Below are positions 6,389 through 10,910 of a stretch of DNA of 10,910 nucleotides, one piece after another. The stretch comes from an uncultured Mycoplasmatota bacterium. GTDB taxonomy: Bacteria > Bacillota_I > Bacilli_A > RF39 > UBA660. The notes below the pieces were generated by a model. It saw nothing but the letters and a program-made list of their open reading frames with translations. It was not told where the DNA came from and did not search any database. Positions within the stretch are counted from its first letter, which is position 1; each line of letters begins with the position of its first letter. The translations under genes were made by a program, and so were the position numbers. The stretch lies in NCBI GenBank assembly GCA_947296775.1, contig CAMYRF010000014.1, positions 1-10,910 of the forward strand, in the 5' to 3' direction.

Positions 6389-6424
6389 TTTAAAATAGTC
6401 GAACTTTTGAAAGGAGAGAACATT

Positions 6425-7342
6425 ATGACTGATACAAAATCTATTTATACTAGGGAAGAACTAGTAGAATTAGATAAAACCTGCAAACTTATTCCAATTG
6501 TCTTTGATCCTTGTTTTAAAGGAATATTTCTATCAAATAAAAATGCATTAAAAAGATTAATAATATCATCACTGCATTTAGAAAAACTACCAAAAGACAC
6601 AAAAATGACTTTTGGACCAAATGAGCTATTAAAGGAAAACCACAAAGAGTACCAAAAAACAATAGATATGCATGCAATATTAGATGATAATATGCATATA
6701 TCAGTAGAAATAAATACAGAACAATTTAAAAATGTAAAACTAAGAAATTTCCTATTACAAACAAAACTCTTTTCCACTCTTTTAGAAAAAGGAGAAAAAG
6801 TATCTAAATTAAAAGATGTATACTTATTCCAATTAAACATAAATACAAGAGGAAAAAATTATGGCATAAAAGAAAATATAATAGTTCCTTATGATGTAAC
6901 AAAAAAAGAAGTATATCATGCAAACTTTGTAATTGTTTTAAAATATCTTGAAGTATATAGAAAGTTATATTATAATAAAAATATAAGAGATGAAGAGACT
7001 GTATGGTTAACAGCTTTAACAGCTAAAAGCTTTACAGAAGTATATGATATATTAAAAAACATCTTAGAAGAAAACGAATTAGATAAGTTTATAAGGGATG
7101 TGATAAGAATGAGTAAAGATGAATTTGTATTACACGAATGGGAAAAAGAAAAACTAGATGCTTTAGTAGAATATGAAAAAATTAGTAATGCTCAAGAAGA
7201 AGGCAAAATTGAAGGAATCGAACAAGGATCGAGACAAGAAAAACTAGAAATAGCAAAAAATATGCTTGTTAAAGGAACTGATATAGAGTATATATCAGAA
7301 GTTACAGGTTTAACAAAAAAAGAAATAGAAAAAATAAAATAA
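6425..7342 (+). CDS. Rpn / PD-(D/E)XK nuclease family 'transposase-like' protein
   Basis: The 305-aa product resembles the abundant gut-Firmicute proteins of the PD-(D/E)XK nuclease superfamily named Rpn or 'PDDEXK family transposase'. ATG 6425 follows AAAGGAGAG (6410-6418); the in-frame TTG at 6407 is rejected because it precedes that site. An N-terminal segment with DPCFKGIF (28-35), typical of the family entry, leads into IDMHAILDDNMHISVEIN. There Asp81 and Glu95 fit the acidic catalytic pair, but the residue two after Glu is Asn97, where Lys or Gln is usual. The C-terminus has the family's charged helix (EEGKIEGIEQGSRQEKLEIA) and a short helix-turn-helix-like end (DIEYISEVTGLTKKEIEKI). 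Members promote RecA-independent recombination in E. coli or behave as phage defence genes; which, if either, applies here is unknown. The gene stands alone between terminators. No terminal inverted repeats of a mobile element were seen. Confidence 0.8.
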   Translation: MTDTKSIYTREELVELDKTCKLIPIVFDPCFKGIFLSNKNALKRLIISSLHLEKLPKDTKMTFGPNELLKENHKEYQKTIDMHAILDDNMHISVEINTEQFKNVKLRNFLLQTKLFSTLLEKGEKVSKLKDVYLFQLNINTRGKNYGIKENIIVPYDVTKKEVYHANFVIVLKYLEVYRKLYYNKNIRDEETVWLTALTAKSFTEVYDILKNILEENELDKFIRDVIRMSKDEFVLHEWEKEKLDALVEYEKISNAQEEGKIEGIEQGSRQEKLEIAKNMLVKGTDIEYISEVTGLTKKEIEKIK

Positions 7343-7355
7343 TTTCTATTTTTTT
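7323..7355 (+). terminator. AT-rich terminator overlapping the stop of the Rpn-family gene
   Basis: AAATAGAAA (7323-7331), inside the last codons, pairs perfectly with TTTCTATTT (7343-7351) across an 11-nt loop, followed by an unbroken T run (7349-7355). The stem has only two G-C pairs, so efficiency is uncertain. Confidence 0.5.
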
Positions 7356-7388
7356 AATAACATCATTAACAAACATATAAAACAATAA

Positions 7389-7417
7389 TTGACAATAAAT
7401 AATATATTTAGTATTCT
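7389..7417 (+). promoter_or_regulatory. Candidate sigma-A promoter for the lipoprotein gene
   Basis: A perfect TTGACA -35 (7389-7394), a 17-nt spacer and a TATTCT -10 (7412-7417, 4 of 6). The predicted start (about 7424) falls right at the Shine-Dalgarno AAGAAGGAG, leaving a very short leader, which lowers confidence. Confidence 0.5.
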
Positions 7418-7440
7418 TAAAATAAGAAGGAGTGTATGAA

Positions 7441-8493
7441 ATGAAAAAAGGTTTTAAATTACTATGTGTTATGGCCATCATTTTTATGACAACAGCTTGT
7501 GTAAAAATAGACATTAATATGGATATAAATAAAGATAAAAGTATGAATTTAACTTTACTTGAAGCTGTTGATGAAAAATTATTACAAGGTTCTGGTGAAA
7601 CAGCCTTCGATGAAGACCAAATTAAAGAATTAGAAAAAGAAGGCTATAAAGTCCAAAAGTATAACAAAGATGGTATGATAGGAGTTAATTTAACTAAAAA
7701 AATTAACAACATAGATAAAATTAGTACAACAGATTCCATAACAGGAAATCTAAGTATATATGCAGAATCTAATCAAAAAGAAGATAATTATTTATTTACC
7801 ATAGAAAAAGGCTTATTTAAAAACAAATATATCGCAAAATTAAATGCATCTGATGCCAGTACCATTAAAGATCAAGCAGAAGGATTAAATTCAAATAATG
7901 AAGCTAATGAAGAAACAACAATTGAAAGTACTGAAAATGATATGGCGCTAGATATTCTTGACGAACAATTCGATACTGAAGAACAAATAGATGAAGAATT
8001 CTCACAAAATATAGACTTAGAACAGTTAATAGATACAGGAATGCAAATGAATTTCACAGTAAACTTACCATATAAAGCATTAAATAATAACGCCGATAAA
8101 ATAGATAACCATGGTAAAACGTTAACATGGGATTTATTAACAAATGAAAACCAAAATATAGAGTTTGAATTTGAACTATACAATATGACAAATATTTATA
8201 TTGCTATAGGACTAGGAATCATACTATTAGTTTTAATAATTATCCTAATTATTAAAAAAATAAAAAACAACAAAAAAGGAAAAGATATAGAAGAAATAAC
8301 AATTGGAACTAAATTAAATGAAATGAATTCAGTTGACTTATCTAATATGCAAAGTCAACCAAACGCAGTAAATATTCCAAGTTCATCTAGAAAAGCAACT
8401 AAAAATATAATAGAAGAAACCACTAATCAAAATCAAACAACTGAAAATAAAGAAAATGAAATTGAAACATTAGATTTAAACGATAGTAAATAA
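7441..8493 (+). CDS. Lipoprotein with C-terminal membrane helix, LppM-like
   Basis: The 350-aa product starts at ATG 7441 behind AAGAAGGAG (7424-7432). The N-terminus MKKGFKLLCVMAIIFMTTAC is a lipoprotein signal peptide: KK charge, hydrophobic core, and lipobox TTAC with Cys20 as the lipidated residue. The mature part begins VKIDINMDINKDKSMNLTL, a pattern of alternating polar/nonpolar strands after the Cys that I associate with the LppM family; this is pattern recognition, not a search result. A long Glu/Asn/Thr-rich stretch (about 140-190) is probably a flexible linker. The single hydrophobic helix at 252-271 (IYIAIGLGIILLVLIIILII) is followed by KKIKNNKKGK, a positive-inside anchor, and a polar cytoplasmic tail of about 75 residues rich in Asn, Gln, Thr and Ser. 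The protein would be held in the membrane at both ends of its external domain. It is flanked by its own candidate promoter and a terminator, so it is probably monocistronic. Its substrate is unknown. Confidence 0.72.
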   Translation: MKKGFKLLCVMAIIFMTTACVKIDINMDINKDKSMNLTLLEAVDEKLLQGSGETAFDEDQIKELEKEGYKVQKYNKDGMIGVNLTKKINNIDKISTTDSITGNLSIYAESNQKEDNYLFTIEKGLFKNKYIAKLNASDASTIKDQAEGLNSNNEANEETTIESTENDMALDILDEQFDTEEQIDEEFSQNIDLEQLIDTGMQMNFTVNLPYKALNNNADKIDNHGKTLTWDLLTNENQNIEFEFELYNMTNIYIAIGLGIILLVLIIILIIKKIKNNKKGKDIEEITIGTKLNEMNSVDLSNMQSQPNAVNIPSSSRKATKNIIEETTNQNQTTENKENEIETLDLNDSK

Positions 8494-8516
8494 ACTAAAA
8501 AGTATTTCATTTACCC

Positions 8517-8550
8517 AAAAGAACTAAATAAGCATAATTTAGTTCTTTTT
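8517..8550 (+). terminator. Strong intrinsic terminator after the lipoprotein gene
   Basis: A perfect 13-bp stem, AAAAGAACTAAAT (8517-8529) with ATTTAGTTCTTTT (8537-8549), a 7-nt loop, and a T run continuing to 8550. The A-run on the 5' side means it could also work from the minus strand. Confidence 0.9.
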
Positions 8551-8584
8551 AATGTAAAAATAAAGTAAAATTAATGTTTCTTAC

Positions 8585-8613
8585 TTGCTACAAAAACATA
8601 TATATATTATAAT
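8585..8613 (+). promoter_or_regulatory. Sigma-A promoter for frr
   Basis: TTGCTA (-35, 8585-8590), exactly 17 nt, then a perfect TATAAT (-10, 8608-8613) in a TA-rich stretch. Transcription would start near 8620, about 18 nt ahead of the frr ATG, with AAAGGAAG (8624-8631) as Shine-Dalgarno. A terminator lies directly upstream, as expected for a new transcription unit. Confidence 0.8.
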
Positions 8614-8637
8614 ATAAACAAAGAAAGGAAGAAAAAA

Positions 8638-9183
8638 ATGGAAGATATTTTATTAGAAACAGAAAACAAAATGAACGAAGCTATTGAAGCTATGCAAAGA
8701 AGATTTACAAACGTTAGAGCAGGTAGAGCTAACCCTGCAATTTTAGATGCCGTAATGGTATCATATTATGGAACAGATACACCTTTAAAACAATTAGCTA
8801 CAATTTCAATCCCAGAAGCTAGACAACTTATGATTAAACCATTTGATAAAGGAGCTATAGGAGCTATTGAAAAAGCAATATTTGAAGCGAATATTGGATT
8901 AACTCCAAACAATAATGGAGAAAGCATTATTTTAAATATTCCCGCACTTACAGAAGAAACAAGAAGAGAATATGTAAAACAAGTAAAACAAATCGCTGAA
9001 GATTGTAAAGTAAATTTACGTAATGTTAGACAAGACGCAAATAATGATATTAAAAAATTAGAAGATATGGCAGAAGACGATAAAAAAGGTATGCAAGGAG
9101 ACGTTCAAGATTTAATAAATAACTATAATAAAAAAGTAGATACATTACTAAAAGAAAAAGAAGAAGAACTTTTACAAGTATAA
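8638..9183 (+). CDS. frr: Ribosome recycling factor
   Basis: After translation termination, RRF with EF-G splits the 70S ribosome and frees it from mRNA; the protein is essential in bacteria. The 181-aa product is near the usual 185. Family motifs in order: NVRAGRANPAILD near the N-terminus, YYGTDTPLKQLATISIPEAR in the hinge-proximal beta domain, LNIPALTEETRREYVK, and RNVRQD (128-133) in the helix bundle. That last motif is RNIRRD in E. coli, so its final Arg is Gln here while the other two arginines are kept. frr commonly follows tsf-pyrH; here it begins a transcription unit with its own promoter and is followed by an unrelated membrane protein gene 14 nt downstream. Confidence 0.98.
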   Translation: MEDILLETENKMNEAIEAMQRRFTNVRAGRANPAILDAVMVSYYGTDTPLKQLATISIPEARQLMIKPFDKGAIGAIEKAIFEANIGLTPNNNGESIILNIPALTEETRREYVKQVKQIAEDCKVNLRNVRQDANNDIKKLEDMAEDDKKGMQGDVQDLINNYNKKVDTLLKEKEEELLQV

Positions 9184-9197
9184 AGGAAGTGGAAAAG

Positions 9198-10406
9198 ATG
9201 TTTAGAAAAAAAACTGCCACAGAAATTGATAAACAAAAAATAAACGAAGTAGCAGATAGAGCATCAAAAGTATTAAATACCACATATTTTTTACTACTGG
9301 CTTTAGGTCTATATTTAATCATCTTACTATTTAAAGAAACAAATATTTTAAACTTTATATGGACAGTAATAAAAATAGTCGCACCATTATTTATAGGAGT
9401 ACTAATAGCTTGGCTATTTGACCCATTTGTAAAATGGATGCAGACAAAAGGAATAAAAAGAACTTTTGGAGCAATAATAACCTATTTAATACTTTTCTTA
9501 ATAGTATTCTTAGTCCTTGCCGCACTAATTCCATTATTAGCTGCTCAAATTACCGAATTTGCTAAAATAGCCCCAGATGTATTTGAATCTATTAAAGCAT
9601 GGTGCTTAAATATGTTTGACCATTTAAAAAATATTCAAAACATTAATGCTGAAGCAATTAAAGATGAATTCTTTGAAAAATTCAATCAAGCAGCTGCTGG
9701 AATTACAAAAGAATTACCAGCGGGATTATTTAACTTCATATCAGGGTTCTTCTCTGGTATGGGAACACTAGTATTAGGACTAATCATAGGATTCTTCCTA
9801 TTAGTAAGTTCTACTTCAAAAGCGTCATTAATTAATTTCTTACCAAGAAAATTTAGAGAAACAAGTATGGACCTAATCAATGATGTTAATAACTCACTTA
9901 GAAAATACGTTCAAGGAGCCATTATCGATTGTTCAGCAGTATTTATATTAACATCAATCGGATTATGGTTAGTAGGTTTAAAAGCACCCGCATTATTCGG
10001 ATTCTTCTGTGGACTTACAAATTTAATTCCATACGCAGGTCCATATATTGGAGGTGCTCCAGCTGTAATCGTTGGATTTACTCAAAGTCCAACAATCGGA
10101 ATTTTAACATTAATTGTAATAATAGTAATTCAATTTTTAGAAGGAAACTTCTTACAACCATTTATTATGTCAAAAACGACAAAACTACATCCAGTAACAA
10201 TCATGTTAGGATTACTAGTATTTGGTTACTTCTTTGGAATATTAGGAATGATTATTTCAACGCCATGTATTGCAGTTGGAAAAACAATATTCCAATTCTT
10301 CGACCGTAAATATAATATTATAGACCGGGACCCAGAATTCTTAGAAGTCGAAGATACAAAAATTTCAGTCAAAAAAATAGATAAAAACGTAAAAAAAGAA
10401 AAGTAA
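9198..10406 (+). CDS. AI-2E / UPF0118 family integral membrane protein
   Basis: The 402-aa product starts at ATG 9198, eight nt past AAAGGAAG (9182-9189); the GTG at 9189 overlaps that site and is rejected. About eight transmembrane helices are visible: roughly residues 29-46, 53-75, 89-115, 176-200, 235-257, 260-285, 300-320 and 335-365. A large soluble segment (about 116-175) separates the third and fourth. The signature core is NLIPYAGPYIGGAPAVIVGF followed by FLEGNFLQPFIMS and KLHPVTIMLGLLVFG, closing with FFGILGMIISTP. Members have been linked to autoinducer-2 export or Na+(Li+)/H+ exchange, but most are uncharacterised; no substrate can be read from this sequence. A Lys-rich tail ends the protein. 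It is very likely co-transcribed with frr, and no terminator separates it from the T-box that follows. Related genes sit near alaS in some Bacilli (from memory). Confidence 0.95.
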   Translation: MFRKKTATEIDKQKINEVADRASKVLNTTYFLLLALGLYLIILLFKETNILNFIWTVIKIVAPLFIGVLIAWLFDPFVKWMQTKGIKRTFGAIITYLILFLIVFLVLAALIPLLAAQITEFAKIAPDVFESIKAWCLNMFDHLKNIQNINAEAIKDEFFEKFNQAAAGITKELPAGLFNFISGFFSGMGTLVLGLIIGFFLLVSSTSKASLINFLPRKFRETSMDLINDVNNSLRKYVQGAIIDCSAVFILTSIGLWLVGLKAPALFGFFCGLTNLIPYAGPYIGGAPAVIVGFTQSPTIGILTLIVIIVIQFLEGNFLQPFIMSKTTKLHPVTIMLGLLVFGYFFGILGMIISTPCIAVGKTIFQFFDRKYNIIDRDPEFLEVEDTKISVKKIDKNVKKEK

Positions 10407-10578
10407 GTTAATCTAGTTTTAATAGAGAGCTAGTGTAAGGTGGAAACTAGTAAAACGAATTAACCGAAAGCTCCTTTTTAGTGAAGTGCAAACACTTCCG
10501 GTTAAAACCGTTACATTAATTAAGACTAATTAGGATGGTACCACGGCATTTCGTTCCTAGAAAACGTGGTATCTTTTT
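10407..10578 (+). promoter_or_regulatory. T-box riboswitch (tRNA-sensing leader) with terminator/antiterminator
   Basis: Binds an uncharged tRNA and switches downstream transcription on when the amino acid is scarce. Visible parts: AGAGAG (10424-10429); a Stem I distal helix CTAGT (10430-10434) with ACTAG (10446-10450); hairpin GAAGTG/CACTTC (10483-10498); small hairpin CGGT/ACCG (10499-10510); and the T-box core AGGATGGTACCACGG (10532-10546). Antiterminator: TAGGA (10531-10535) with TCCTA (10555-10559) and ACG (10543-10545) with CGT (10552-10554) leave the 7-nt bulge TGGTACC. The TGGT in it pairs with an ACCA tRNA end, so discriminator A. Terminator: GGTACCACG (10537-10545) with CGTGGTATC (10565-10573), then TTTTT. 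The two folds share bases, as expected. Specifier: GAA-TTA-ACC at 10457-10465 suggests TTA (Leu), but GCT (Ala, 10470-10472) is possible. No separate promoter was recognised. Confidence 0.94.
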
Positions 10579-10594
10579 ATATAAGGAGATAAAC

Positions 10595-10910
10595 ATGAAA
10601 GAAACAAAAATATTTTTAATCGCAGGACAAGCTAGAAGCGGTAAAGATGAAACTCTAAAAATAATCAAAGACTATTACGAAAAACAAAACAAATTAGTAG
10701 TCAGACTAGGCTATGCAGATTACATAAAAAATTATGCCAAAAAAATAACCAATTGGGACGGTACAGATGAAACCAAACCAAGAGAACTATTACAAATAAT
10801 TGGAACCGATATCGTTAGAAATCAAATCGATAAAGAATTTTTCATAAACCGTATATGTGAAGATATCATGGTTTACAAATATTTTTTTGATGTTATAATA
10901 ATATCCGGCG
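10595..10910 (+). CDS. P-loop kinase, dNMP kinase-like (partial, runs off the window)
   Basis: The first 105 codons of an open reading frame with no stop before the window end. ATG 10595 follows AAGGAGAT (10583-10590), six nt past the T-box terminator T run plus a short spacer. Residues 7-10 form a first beta strand and GQARSGKDE (11-19) is a Walker A motif of the GxxxSGKD type. DYIKNYAKK and LLQIIGTDIVRNQ follow, and the fragment ends in DVIIISG, the position where this family usually continues with an (x)RFPNE-like motif. This pattern fits deoxynucleoside monophosphate kinases and related P-loop nucleotide kinases, which phosphorylate dNMPs; the substrate cannot be fixed from a fragment. 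Its expression should depend on the T-box, which makes it likely to share an operon with an aminoacyl-tRNA synthetase or amino-acid gene beyond the end. Confidence 0.72.
   Translation, partial: MKETKIFLIAGQARSGKDETLKIIKDYYEKQNKLVVRLGYADYIKNYAKKITNWDGTDETKPRELLQIIGTDIVRNQIDKEFFINRICEDIMVYKYFFDVIIISG

Noticed and set aside
1..6424. CIRCE or CtsR operator inside the chaperone operon
   Set aside because: No TTAGCACTC-N9-GAGTGCTAA inverted repeat or CtsR heptanucleotide repeat was seen by eye; CIRCE would be expected upstream of hrcA, outside the window.
6324..7440. Rpn-family gene as part of an insertion sequence
   Set aside because: The 'transposase' name is historical; no terminal inverted repeats, target-site duplication or second transposase ORF were found in the flanks.
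9929..10309. Second-frame + strand ORF inside the AI-2E family gene
   Set aside because: Ile/Asn/Ser/Arg-rich frame shadow; the other frame encodes conserved family motifs and membrane helices.
1..10910. TGA-as-tryptophan (Mycoplasma) genetic code
   Set aside because: All conserved genes are full length under the standard code and every Trp codon checked is TGG.
1..10910. CRISPR array or tRNA/rRNA genes
   Set aside because: No regularly spaced repeat-spacer units and no cloverleaf or rRNA-like sequence were recognised; the only structured RNA is the T-box.

Overview
This is one strand of a very AT-rich (visibly under about 35% G+C) low-GC Gram-positive genome; all genes are on the + strand. 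The hrcA-grpE-dnaK-dnaJ arrangement, a Gram-positive-type DnaK, a T-box riboswitch, purine-rich Shine-Dalgarno sites and heavy AAA/ATA/TTA codon use point to Bacillota or a wall-less-related Bacilli lineage, such as the uncultured gut Bacilli (RF39-like). This placement is inference. Tryptophan is TGG and no in-frame TGA is needed, so the code is standard (table 11), not the Mycoplasma code.

Region 1 (1-6323), heat-shock operon: the last 20 codons of hrcA, then three small, unusually Lys/Glu-rich genes (49, 65 and 99 aa), then grpE, dnaK, a hairpin, an M3-family oligoendopeptidase F gene (pepF) and dnaJ, closed by a strong terminator. The classical order is hrcA-grpE-dnaK-dnaJ. Here it is expanded in two places: a charged mini-gene cassette in front of grpE, and pepF between dnaK and dnaJ. 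The first mini-protein aligns without gaps to the N-terminal extension of GrpE. The second and third share an almost identical translation leader, so the cassette looks as if it grew by local duplication. This cassette is the best candidate for something undescribed.

Region 2 (6324-8550), two independently expressed genes: a PD-(D/E)XK/Rpn-family protein with its own hairpins, and a lipoprotein with a C-terminal membrane helix that resembles the LppM family. The lipoprotein gene has a candidate promoter and a strong terminator.

Region 3 (8551-10910): a good sigma-A-type promoter drives frr (ribosome recycling factor) and an AI-2E/UPF0118 family membrane protein. With no terminator between, a complete T-box riboswitch follows. 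It precedes a P-loop kinase gene resembling deoxynucleoside monophosphate kinases, cut off by the window end. A T-box directly upstream of a nucleotide kinase is unexpected and suggests that an aminoacyl-tRNA synthetase or amino-acid gene lies just beyond the window.

Functionally, Region 1 couples protein folding (DnaK/GrpE/DnaJ) with peptide degradation (PepF) and an unexplained set of charged helical proteins. Region 3 links translation termination and recycling with amino-acid-responsive RNA control.
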